DNA of 64,000 nt from Hyperoodon ampullatus (lineage: Eukaryota; Chordata; Mammalia; Artiodactyla; Ziphiidae): assembly GCA_949752795.1 (NCBI GenBank), contig OX457058.1, forward strand, positions 162,629,353 through 162,693,352, in the 5' to 3' direction. Under the pieces are notes generated by a model. That model did no database searches and was not told the DNA's origin. It was given only the letters and a program-made list of their open reading frames with translations. The number at the start of each line of letters is the position of its first letter. The first letter of the stretch is position 1. Shown here piece by piece: positions 11,896 to 22,960 of the stretch. The translations under genes and the position numbers were made by a program.

Positions 11896-13258
11896 GGTGA
11901 ATCTTTTTCCTTTTGTCCTTCTAGATTGACTCACTATCCTTTCTCACCTTGCTCTATACTCCAGGCTGTATCAATGTGATCCCTTGCCCTTTAGTTTACA
12001 GAGGGATTTGAACAGTTCTCACTGTTCCCAAGACTCAATGTTTGCTAGGTTGCCACAGGTTGGCTTCATTTTTCTACCAAAGGTTCAGAGGCAACATTTA
12101 CCATTAGAGAAAATGTGGGTTCAATTATAATGATAAGCCACTGGGCAAAGTGGTAATTAGAGTTTTTGGGCCCACAGGGATCTGTTGTGATAGCTAACTG
12201 ATCATAGAGTCCTGAAGAATTAAATAGATGAGTAGCTTCCTAAGATGCTGCTATATAAGCAAACATTTTCTAAGTCTGATAGACAGAAATCAAACCTGAG
12301 TCACTGTCGTAGAGATCGTGGTCCTTACTAAAGGACATAAACTAGTTAATAGCTCTATATTGCTGAGATAAAACCCTGGTCCCGTTGAGGAAGACCCTGT
12401 ATGCGGCCACAGATATACACTATGCATCTTCCCCCAAGACTTCACCAAAGTGATCAATGGCCATTTCCAGAGTGACAGCGACCTCAGAAAGGTAAATGCC
12501 TGAACTTTTTTGTTGATATTCCATAGTGACTTTAGACTTATAATAATCACCAGAACTAAAATACCACTCTGGCTCACTGGATGCAGAGGTTTATGAAGAT
12601 TAGGTCATAACTGGAGTCTTAGATAAATCTCATAATCTCTCCAGTGCCACTGAGGGTCCATCCATTGTTTCCTTTTGTTTTGTTTTTCAGATCTAGACTA
12701 TATGGTAAAAATAAATACACTAAGTAAACACTTGAAGGAATTTCCTCAATGGTTCCCTGAACTATGTTCTTTTATAATAGAAAAGGCATGTGGAAAACCC
12801 TAAGAATTGCCCCTCACAAGACAGTAAACCCAAAACTATATAGGATCCCTAGGAGAAGAGCAAATTGGTACTTTTATAAAAGTCTTGATAGATGTAAAAG
12901 TCTTGATTACCATCTCATCATTATTTAACTTGCACATTTTGGTCAGTAAAGAAGCTAGATTGTTCATGAAAAGTGACTTAGATTATTATAGACATAATCA
13001 AGTCATGCTATAATTCACAGTTATAAATCCAAATATGGTGCCTTTACTGAAGCAAATAAACAGAAATTTTAGACCCTAGTATACACAATCATTGGCCTCA
13101 AAAATCCTTTTCTCTATATCTCTAGTATCAAAGATAATCAGAAATAATTTTCAACTGGCATGGCCTGCAGTATACCAGTACTCTCTTGCCTCTATGTTAT
13201 GGCAACTCTCCTATTACTTCATTTTATAATCTAGATGGAATTTGGTTATTTTTCTTTC
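11896..13258. other. Unique DNA, nothing recognised
   Basis: No coding exon or named repeat was seen. The reverse frame at 12290-12577 (95 codons) has no recognisable domain. Confidence 0.4.
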
Positions 13259-14027
13259 TTCCCCCCCCCCCAGCTTTTGTGAGGTATAACTGGTAAATAA
13301 AAATTGTATATATTTAAAGTGTACTACCTGATGTTTTGATATATGTACACATTGGGAAATGATTACCACAATCAAGATAATTAACATATTTATCATCTTT
13401 TTATTTACCATTTATTTGTGTGTGTGGTGAGAATACTTAAAATATACTCTGTTAACAAATTTCAAGTGTATAATACATTATTGTTAACTATGGTCACAAT
13501 GCTGTACATTAGGTCTCCAGAACTTATTCACCTTTTAACTGGAAGATTGTACCCTTTGACCAACATCTCCCCATTTCCCCTACACAGTATGTCCTCATAA
13601 CCACTCTTTTAACCTTTTTCTATGAATTCAGCTTTTTTAGATTCCACATATAAGTGAAGTCATGCAGTATTTTTCTTTCTGTGTCTGACTTATTTCACTT
13701 AGCATAATGTCCTATGTCCTATGTCCTAATCTATGTTTTATCACAAATGACAGGATTTCCTTCCTTGAAAAGGCTGAATAGTATTCCATTGTATATACAT
13801 ACCATATTTCCCATATGTCCATTGACAGACACTTAGGCTATTTCCATATCTTGGCTATTGTGAATGCAGATATCTCTTTGAGATAGTAATTTTATTTCCT
13901 TTAGATACATACCCAGAAGTGAGACTGCTGGATCATATGACAGTTATATTTTTAATCTTTTGAGGCATCTCCATACTCTTTTTCATAATGGCTGTACTGG
14001 TTTACATTTCCACCAACAGTGTACAAG
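13259..14027 (-). mobile_element. Old L1 3' end (L1 C), reverse
   Basis: After a C run at 13261-13271 the sequence GCTTTTGTGAGGTATAACTG starts the reverse-strand 3' UTR of an old (L1MA/L1MB-like) element. It continues through TGGTCACAATGCTGTACATT and GAATAGTATTCCATTGTATA to CACCAACAGTGTACAAGG in the ORF2 C-terminal region. It stops abruptly at about 14027 where retroviral pol begins. TCCTATG is repeated three times near 13710-13728. Confidence 0.85.
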
Positions 14028-15652
14028 GATGAACCTGGTAATCCTGGTCCATTATACTAATGATATGAAGTTAATTGGCCTGAGTGGGCAGGAAATACGA
14101 AGTACTCTAGAAAACATATTAAGTTTCATGGGTGTCAGATGGTGACCAATAATATCTGAGCAGTTTCAGAGATGTTGCTTTGGTGATATTTCTAGGAATC
14201 TAGCTGTCCAATGAATGTCAGTATATTACCTCTAAACTGAGCAACAAGTGTTGCATCTACACTTTCCACCACAAAGAAAGAAACATGTTTGTGTTTGTCT
14301 GACCCATATACTGTATAGCCTCAAGGCTGCAAGTTATGAGTGGTGTTCAGAGCAAAACAATGGCTTTGAAGAAGGTACATACTGTGACCGAAGTTTCCCT
14401 TGGGTCTTATAACTCAGCAGAATCCATGGTAAGGGAAGTGTCTGTGGCAACTTTGGGAGCAACGTCTGGTTTTCCACTTCATGTGTGAGAAGTCTTGGCT
14501 TGAGGAATGAATCTACACCACTTAATAGGCAGCGATTATGAGCTTGTCATAGGATTAGCAGTTTAGAATAATATTGGAAGATTAGTGACAAGGAGATCTG
14601 GGAAGACGTATGTGAACAAATATTTCAGTATGTGCAGACATTTTAGAGGTATTCAAGTCCCATGTAATGCCCATTTGTTTTTATACACTGTAGGGGAGAC
14701 TCAAATAATTCAGTGGAGCAGATGACTCACTATGTGACATAGTGAGCTTCTTTTCCCAGACATGTTAGTGTTAAATCAATCAATAAAAAGGGTGAATGAC
14801 TGAAGAAAAAAAAAATAGGTGATACATGGACTTAAAACCCTGTGTATGGGATGTCCCATATCAAGGTTAATCTAGGAATCACCAGAGTTGAAAGCCAATC
14901 TACCAAGACCAGAGGTATAGGTTAAATTACAACATAATACCACACTGTAGGGAATTCAGCAAACTTACTATGTCAGGGTGATTACAGTAGCCTTCCTCCA
15001 TCACAGAGAGGGGAGGGATATTTTCCTCTTGGGAATATAATGTTCCTGGATTTTCAAAATGTCTTATCTATCACTATGGTAGCCAGGATACCAATGTTTC
15101 TGTTCAGAGCATGTTCTGGAGAAGGAAGAATGGCAAAGGCTCATGCTCATGGAATGCACACGCTCCTCCTTCCCTCTTTTGCACCATGACACTGTTGAAT
15201 GGCCTGATGAGGGCTGAGTTATGACACTAGTACTGTGATATTTGGCTTAGTGACTGTGAAGATCCTGGGGCTTAAATGATAAATGTCTTTATCGGGCAAT
15301 AAAATCATAATTCCCAATCTTCTTAAATTAGAAGCTGAGATTGGCTTTTGGGTTCTTTGTGCCACTGAAACAGCAGTCAGGGATGGGAATCTATACTGAC
15401 TGAGATAATGATCCTAATCACAAGGGGAATATTAATTTTCTAATTCAAAATGAGGGCAAGGAAAGCTATGTATTGATATAGGGAGACACTCTGTAAAGCC
15501 TCTTAGTGTTCCTTTGCCCTACAGTCATTTTCAGTTAAAACCTTTTGAAATCCAGTAACTACAGGGATGCCAAAGGCTCAAATTTTATAGGAATGAGGGT
15601 TTGGATCACCCCATTAAAATAAAACACTCTTTTCCAGCTATAGTGCCAGCAG
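14028..15652 (+). pseudogene. ERV-L-type pol relic (RT, RNase H, integrase, dUTPase-like tail)
   Basis: This is a decayed class III endogenous retrovirus pol region on the forward strand. It begins inside reverse transcriptase: the catalytic box near 14060 reads YTND, so the first of the two catalytic aspartates is Asn. Going right, RNase H-like pieces follow around 14340-14750 (EVSVATL, NNSVEQMT), then an integrase-core-like piece near 14990. The last 300 bases resemble the dUTPase-like domain that ERV-L carries after integrase (blocks near 15340-15620, including VPLKQQSG and MRVWITP). Many stops and frameshifts interrupt every frame. No gag, LTR or env was found. Both ends are cut and abut L1 sequence. 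Family identity is inferred from domain order and block similarity. Confidence 0.72.
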
Positions 15653-17430
15653 TTGTTTAGTCTTCTACATTCTGACTGACTTTTTACCTAGTTTGTTGTC
15701 AATTACTGAGAGAAATGTGTTATATTCCCCAACTATGATTGTGAATTTGTCCATTTGACCCATTTTTAATTGGGTCTAATTTTTGCTTCATGTATTTTGA
15801 ATTTCTGTTATGAGGTGAATATGTGTTTTTACTTGTTATATGTTACTGACACATTTACCCTTTTATCATTTAAAGTGTTCCTGTTTTGTTTGTGGTAACA
15901 CTCCTTGTGCTGATATATATTTTATCTGATATTAACATATTCATTTTAATTTTATTACAGTTACTTTTCCCGTGACATATTCTTTGCATTTTTGTTTTAC
16001 TTTAAAACTTGGATTTAAATATGTCTATCACAGAATATAGTTGATTCTTTTTAAAAAAATCAGCCTGATGGTCTTTGCCTGAAATGAAGGTTTATTACAT
16101 TTATATTTAATATAATTTTATATAGTTTTATTTATGGTTACCATTTCAAATTTTCCTGTTCTTCCTTTCCTGCATTCTTTTTATTAATCAAATCCTTTTA
16201 TGATTCCATTTTAATTATCTTTTATTAACTAGTGTTTGCTCTAGAAATTATGCTACTTTAAATCGTTAAATCTACTTAGAGGCAATAATGAATTGCCTCA
16301 GGCAGGTATAGGAAACTTGCAATAATTGTTTCTATTTACTCTCCCCATACACTCCTTTAGTACTATTGTCGTGTATTTACATCTATATAGGTTATAAGCT
16401 CAGAAATTCAGGGTTACAATTGTTGCTTTTTAACCACATGTCAATTTAATTAATTAAGATAAAAAGAATATACACACAAATATACATTCTTATATAGCCT
16501 TTTATATACCAATTTATTCTTCATTGTTTCCTAGAGGCCTGAATTGCTCTAAGTGACATTTATCTTGAGCCTGAAAAATTCCATCATTTCCGGCTTGTTT
16601 GACATGTCATTATTTTGTCTTAATTTTTACTGGATCATTTTGCTTGATAGAAATTTTGGATACAGGTTTTTCTTTCATCACTTTGAATATGTTGTTCCAA
16701 TTTCTTCTGGTCTTTTGGTTTCTAAAGATAAATCAATCATTTATTATAATTATTGTTCCTTTATATGCAAAATAATGTTTGTATGTGGCTGCTTTCAGGA
16801 TTGTCTTTTTATCTTTGGCTTTCAGCAGTTTGAATATGATGTGCCTAGGAGTAGTACTAATCTTCGTGTTTATCTTGCTTGAAGTTTTCTGAGAGTCTTG
16901 GATCTGGAAGTATTAAACTGCCACATTTGGCAGTTTTAATCATTACAATTTTTCCCTGACCTTTTCAATCCTCTCCTTCTAGAACTCAAATTATGTATTT
17001 GTTAGGCCTTTTGATATTGTCCACAGGTTGGATTGCAAGGCTTCAGGTCTCTGAGCCTCTCTGTTCATTTTTTCATTTTATTTTACCATTTTTTTCTGTA
17101 TTCTTTGAATTGAGTACTTTCTATTTATCTCTCTTCAAGTTTTCTAATTCTTTTTTTCTGTTTTCTCCAATCTGCTATTGAGATCATCTAGAGAACTTTT
17201 ATTGTCAGTTATTTTACTTTTCAGCAAGCTAATTTCCACTTTTGATATATCACAATTCCCTGTTGAGATTTCTTATTTGTTAATACTTTGATACCATATT
17301 TTCCTTTAATTGTTTCATCATATTTAAGATAACTGCTATGAAGCTGTTGCCTGCTAAAGTTAACATCTGGTTCCTCTTAGATTCAGATTATTTTAACTGG
17401 TCTACATCCTGACTAACAGTATTCTTTCCT

Positions 17431-17483
<53 letters not shown>

Positions 17484-18110
17484 TGTTTGAAAAGTGGATA
17501 TTGTTGATAATGTAGCATCACTGAATTGTGTTGTGTTCTGATAATTATTGTTTTTTGTTCTACTAGGCAATTAATTTGCTTGAGTTCATCCAAAAACTTT
17601 GTTTCCTGCATAATATATAGCAGCTCATATTTCTGTTCTGTATTTTGTCTTCTGGTTCCTACCTTTCTATTCTGATCCCTGGGGTCTTGTCTATGTTTGC
17701 ATAATTTGAAGGCCAACCAAAGATTTGGCCAGAGATTATTCTCAGATATAAGGATTTAGTGTCTATGGTTTTCTTCTTCCAGGAATTCTCCCCTAATTTC
17801 CATCTGCTCTGTCAGCCTTGGGATCTAGTCTCTAATGCCTCAGGTCAGTAAGCTCAAGCTTTATCTTAATTAAGCTGCAGACAACTGCAGATTCTCTCAG
17901 TTAAAAAAAGATATAAATTCACAGAATTTGCCTAAGTGTGGCTCCTTGAGCCACACTGTCTATAACAGTGCTATAGACACTGTTTTTCTCTATAACCCTG
18001 GGGACCATTGTGCATGGGTGTTTTCTTTGTCAGTTATTGATTTGAGCAGTTTTCTTGGTTTTGTAATTGTCATCCATGGGAGAGTTTGCGTGACCATATC
18101 ACTCCATCAC
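15653..18110 (-). mobile_element. Old L1 5' part (L1 D), reverse
   Basis: Reverse-strand L1M-like sequence. The left part (15653-16100) corresponds to the ORF2 endonuclease region. The middle (16550-17200) matches the ORF1 segment, with blocks TTATCTTTGGCTTTCAGCAG and GGCCTTTTGATATTGTCCAC. The right part (17200-18110) matches the 5' UTR. Together with L1 C at 13259-14027 it could be one element that lost the middle of ORF2. The right boundary is approximate. Confidence 0.75.
17434..17479. repeat. (TA)n microsatellite, about 23 units
   Basis: An uninterrupted AT/TA run inside the old L1 5' UTR. Two overlapping reverse frames (17388-17570 and 17402-17716) owe their Tyr-Ile runs to it. Confidence 0.97.
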
Positions 18111-18689
18111 CTTTGTTAGGGTTTCTTTCTTTCCTTGTGAATTTACCTCAATTTCCCCATGATCATCCTACTAAAGATGTAATATCAAGCACAATGGAAG
18201 GTTCCAGGACACTGTTACAACACTGTAGTGTTTATTCTAATTGCTCATTCCTCTGTCATACCAAGAGCTTAATCTTAATGCCACTCCTGGTCATATAAAT
18301 GCCATGAAGTACCCAGGAAATAAGAAGAGCCAGAAAGAATAAATATCACCCCTATTATTCTCAACATTATTGTTAAAGTGATAATTTTAAAAGACATCTG
18401 ATCAAATTACTTCTCTACATAAAATTTGCCTTTAGCTTCCTACTTTCTACAATGTAAAGTCCAAGCTCTCTATCATGTCATGTAACGTATATATTGTACT
18501 TACTCCATGTCTAGGACAATGGACTAGATTCAATGCACTGTGTATGACATAGTGGAATTTCAGTAAATTTATGACAGAGTTGTCTACAGGATTTGGATGG
18601 TGCTACTTACTTGGTGAATTAACACTATGTTGGTTGCATACACTTTTAAAAGAATTTTTCTTGTCTCTGTAACTAGATTGGAACATCTA
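18111..18689. other. Mostly unique DNA; faint L2-like piece
   Basis: The 18380-18480 stretch (TCTGATCAAATTACTTCTCT then GTAAAGTCCAAGCTCTCTAT) resembles a forward L2 body segment. The rest is unrecognised. Confidence 0.4.
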
Positions 18690-19262
18690 GACTGTGATGG
18701 TTGTGTAATAACTTGACTAGGCTACAAGGCACCCAGATATTTGGTCAAAACATCATTATGGGTATGGTTGTGAGGACGTTTGTGGATGAAATTAACATTT
18801 AAATTGGTAGACTGAGTAGATTACCCTTCCTAATATGGATGGGTCTTATCCAATTAGTTGAAGGCCTGAATAGAACAAAAAGGCTGATGTTCCCAAGTGA
18901 GAGAGAATTATTTCTGCCTAATTGGGACACTGCCCTTTTTTCTTTCTTCAGACTCAAACCAAACATTGGCTTTTCCTGTCTTAAGCCTGCTGGTTTGAGG
19001 GCCAAAGCTACATTAATTTTTCTCAGGGCCTTTAGCTTCATACTGGAACTATACCACTGGTTCTCCTGGACCTCCAACTTGACTCACTCTGCAGATCTTG
19101 GAATTGTCCATATCCATAATTGCATGAGCCAATTCCTTATTAAAAATCTGTTTATATATGTCTATCCATATCTCTATCATCTCTATCTCTATCTATCTAT
19201 CTATCTATCTGCCTATCTATCTAGTCTCTAATTGGTTCTATTTCTCTGGAGAATCCTAATAC
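18690..19262 (+). mobile_element. Ancient LTR-like repeat, forward
   Basis: The blocks GTAATAACTTGACTAGGCTA, GGCCTGAATAGAACAAAAAG, TTGCATGAGCCAATTCCTTA and GGTTCTATTTCTCTGGAGAA occur in the order of a widespread mammalian repeat ending in TCCTAATACA. A (TATC)n expansion at 19181-19223 sits where that family usually has a simple repeat. The family is not named with confidence. The 130-codon frame 18839-19231 falls inside it and is not a gene. Confidence 0.6.
19181..19223. repeat. (TATC)n tetranucleotide microsatellite
   Basis: CTAT/TATC units, interrupted once by GCC, inside the LTR-like repeat. Confidence 0.9.
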
Positions 19263-19509
19263 ATAGAATAATGAACACATATTAAGAAAGTACTCACTTA
19301 CTGAATGAATAAACAATAACAGAAAAACCAGAGTCACTAATTCAGATTCTTCTTTTCTATGTAACTACAAATACCTAGATTGAGTAATTCAATCACTGAT
19401 CTGTTATTTCTCTAACCCTTATTATTATTATTTTTTTGATCCCCATTACTGAGTTAATATTACTGAGATCTTGGCACATTAATGGTAATAATAAAAATAG
19501 CTAATAAAA

Positions 19510-19810
19510 TTTTTAAGAGAGCACCAATAAGTACCAGAGTTTATTCTAAAAGCTTTATCCATTAATCATTTAATCCTCACAACAATTATTAGTAAATATT
19601 AATGTTACCCTGGAAAAAGCAAATTGAACCTGTTAGGCATCTCCTCTATGCCAGTCCTTATGCTAGATATTTTATATAAATTATCACATTAAAACTTCAC
19701 TATTAACCTATAAGTTATAGATGCAGCATTAATAGTCACTGACTTTAAAAATCAGGTTCAAACAATGAGGTATATCAGTTTGGAATCCATGTCTATGTAA
19801 TTCCAAGGAT
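19510..19810 (+). mobile_element. Two MIR-like fragments in series
   Basis: The first (19530-19600) has AGCTTTATCCATTAATCATT then TAATCCTCACAACAATTATT. The second (19630-19810) has TATGCCAGTCCTTATGCTAG and a decayed second half. Both follow the MIR consensus order on the forward strand. Confidence 0.6.
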
Positions 19811-20088
19811 CTTTCCCTTGTATTATTCTTAAGGAAACATGCTCTTTTCACCTAAATAAGCACTATAGAACTTAGTTTTTTGGGCCTATGACAACTTTTT
19901 CAGGACTTTTCCAGGGTCTGTTTGGAGAGAACATTGTAAGCTTATACAAGGGTCTATGTACTATAAGTACCAAGTGCTTATCACAGAAGATTGGTGAACA
20001 GTAAAGAATGGGAACATGTAGATCTTAACAAGCGATAGACTAGAAAATTCACAAGAAAATGGAGTTTGAGCTACAACCAAAGTGAATC

Positions 20089-20403
20089 TAAAGCAAGTGT
20101 AGGGGCTTCCCTGGTGGTGCAGTGGTTGAGAATCTGCCTGCTAATGCTGGGGACGTGGGTTCGAGCCCTGGTCTGGAAAGATCCCTCATGCCGCGGAGCA
20201 ACTAGGCCCATGAGACACAACTACTGAGCCTGTGCGTCTGGAACATGTGCTCTGCAACAAAAGAGGTGGCGATAGTGAGAGGCCCGTGCACCGCGATGAA
20301 GAGTGGCCCCCACTTGCCACAACTGGAGAAAGCCCTTGCACAGAAGCGAAGACCCAACGCAGCCAAAAATAAATAAATTAATTAATTAATTAAAGCAAGT
20401 GTA
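20089..20403 (+). mobile_element. Long CHR-1-like SINE, forward, 13-bp TSD
   Basis: The body runs from 20102 (GGGCTTCCCTGGTGGTGCAG) to 20390, ending in AAAATAAATAAATTAATTAA. It is longer than the other SINEs in the window and carries the extra right half CACTTGCCACAACTGGAGAA and GAAGACCCAACGCAGCC. Perfect direct repeats TAAAGCAAGTGTA lie at 20089-20101 and 20391-20403. Confidence 0.95.
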
Positions 20404-22534
20404 AAAAATGAAACCCATTCAAACCTGAATATCTGCAATTTCATGAGCTTCCTCCATAGCTTTTCTCTCTCTTAAGTACACTGTGTATTTATTTGCATCA
20501 GAACCATTACAGAAAGTCTTTCTTGGCTCTAAATTGAGTCACTATCCTTAATAACATAGTGCCACATCTATTAGATTATATTTCATCAATGTACAATTCC
20601 ATCCATTGTGTACTTTGTCCAATTCTCCAATTAATCTGATGATATGTTTTTCTATCTAATCATGTTTCCAAATATTAGTAGAGATAGAATTGTCTGTGTC
20701 CCTAAGAAAAGACAAGCCTTCATAATTTTATAAGTCCTTTTTAAAGGAACAGGCCTGCTGGGTTTTGCCCTGAGGCATTTTCATTGCTTGTTGCTTGCTC
20801 CAAGGCCAGGTGACCTTTGCAGGTGGAAGATGCACCTGTCCTTAAAGGGCCACACATTCAGTAGTTGCCATTTGGTTTCTAGTTCAAAGAACATATCCCT
20901 GTTCTGGTGAGTCTGTGTCAGAAGGTTTAGCAGATGTTTCAGCTGTATAAGTCACAGTAGGTGTTTTCCCCTGTATGTAGTCTTTTCAAACCAGATTTCA
21001 TGCTCCAACCACTTATAATGTTTTATTAGAAAATAATTTCTAAATAGAGCTCTAAATTAAATTTAAATTTTGCAATATGTAAAATTAAGCTGACATAGAA
21101 TATGATGCTGAAGATACTGTTTCTTAGAAGTATTAAGACTTTGAATATGAGAGTAATAATCACAGTTGGCATAAACCCATGTGAAGATCTGAAAACAGAT
21201 TTACATTTCTTTAACATTATTTCAGTTTTGTTGAATTATTTTCTTTTGCTAGTGTTTGATTCCAGTTGAAGCAGATTTAAGTAACAGTATATCATTATTA
21301 AAACATAAGCTAGTCATATTTGGCACAGTTCTGGAGATCATAAAGAGGTATTCATATTCCTATAAAGAGGTAAATATGAAAATATCCCCTTTCTTTTCTG
21401 TGGATAAAAGTAGAGGAATTTGGAGACATATTCTGAAAATAATGATCATTTCCCACTGATGACCATATTATTTGATGAAAGTAAAAAATAATTCTGGGTT
21501 TTCACTTATTGTCATCATTATTTTCTTGGCATCTACACAAGCTTTGCATATTTATATATAATGCATGACCATGTCTAGGAATGTTTTCAAAACTATTCTT
21601 GGAGAGAAAAATACCAACATAACTTTAGAATCATGATATATGATGTAAGGTTAAGACTATGAATAAATTATTCCAAATTATATGAAACCTTATTCCAACT
21701 TGTATTTGGTCTTTTTTTTTAAACAAAATACAAAGTTGGGGTGGTTTCTTGATCTTTCCTTCAAACAACTGTTAATATGAGTATTTAGGATCAGAAATAC
21801 AGAACAGAGTTTTAGGAGTCAAGAGAGCTTCAGTGGAAAACTTTAAACTTGATGCAAACCACCTCTTTCATATCTACAGCTCTTTGTAATTACTCTAGCT
21901 AAAGTAGAGAATGATGTGAAAAATACTGTATATAAACATGGATAGTTAAATTAAAATGTAGGGTCCTATTAGTCAAAACATAAACATATGCACTATATTT
22001 TCACCTCAGTAAACTAGGTGAGTTAATGACAAAAAGGGTCATAGCTGAAAACGTTAAGAGTAAGTTGGGGCACAAATATTTCCCTAAGAGGGAAATAATT
22101 ATAATAATATAAACATTATCTGTCAAGACATGGGAACTGGAGTACAGAAAAAAATAGGTGGAACAGCCCCTTAAACAGGTGGAAGACACTAGGACACAAT
22201 CTATACAAGGGTCTAAAAGTTAAATCATTAGATTTTAAATTGATAGCATGAAAACTTCTATCAAACCACCAAAATAGAGACCTCCTTTTTCTAAAATATA
22301 GGTTGAAATTCTATGGGCAGCACCACAATTTGCTCACTCTTTTATGTATAACTGTTGGAGATCTGTTGGGATGATACATCAGTCGTGAATTGTGGGTTGG
22401 GGAAGAGTACAGAAGATAGCATTTCATTGTTTTAAGACAAGACCCAGGATCACAAGATTTCCATGCCCTTCTCATTCCTGTCTTTTTCATCTCCCTTGAA
22501 AAAGTTGATTTCCTGGTAAAAGGATATGAGACAT
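20404..22534. other. Unique AT-rich DNA, nothing recognised
   Basis: No gene, RNA or named repeat was seen. Frames of about 60 codons at 21026-21217, 21256-21459 and 22001-22189 have no motifs. Confidence 0.45.
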
Positions 22535-22960
22535 ATTAAGCAGGGTCCTGGCAGGAAACAGATGGCATATTCAAATGAGTAATTTGAAGAAATTTAGTAA
22601 AGAGGTGATTTAAAAGAGCTTTGTCAGAATTCAGAAAAATCAGTAAGGAAAAGTGGAAGACACTGGGGCTAGAAACAGTTCTGTAGGGACAAAACGTTGA
22701 AGTTCAAGGTAGCTGTTAGGACAAGAGCTCTGGTTGAGGAATGCAGCCAGACATCAATCACCTGGCAAGGAGGAAATTGGCCTCACACTCTTCCCACTTT
22801 CTCACCTCCAATTTATACCTCCTGTTGGCTAAAACCACACAGTGACAGAGGGCAGGGATCCTCTAATGTAATCCAAAAGGCTCATCATCCCAAGCTCCAG
22901 GGTAGGGTGGAAAAGGAAGAGGTGAAGATTTGTAGGAACAAAAGTGATATTTAACACATA
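22535..22960. repeat. Probable ancient interspersed repeat, unassigned
   Basis: CAGGAAACAGATGGCATATT then GAGTAATTTGAAGAAATTTA and the CATCAATCACCTGGCAAGGA block are recurrent mammalian repeat phrases. I cannot assign the family or its orientation. An 85-codon forward frame crosses it. Confidence 0.4.

Noticed and set aside
17434..19223. Regularly spaced repeats suggestive of a CRISPR-like array
   Set aside because: These are simple microsatellites (TA and TATC) with no spacers, in a mammalian genome.
18839..19231. 130-codon forward frame and its reverse 92-codon partner
   Set aside because: Both lie within an ancient LTR-like repeat, and the C-terminal Tyr/Leu-rich part is just the TATC microsatellite.
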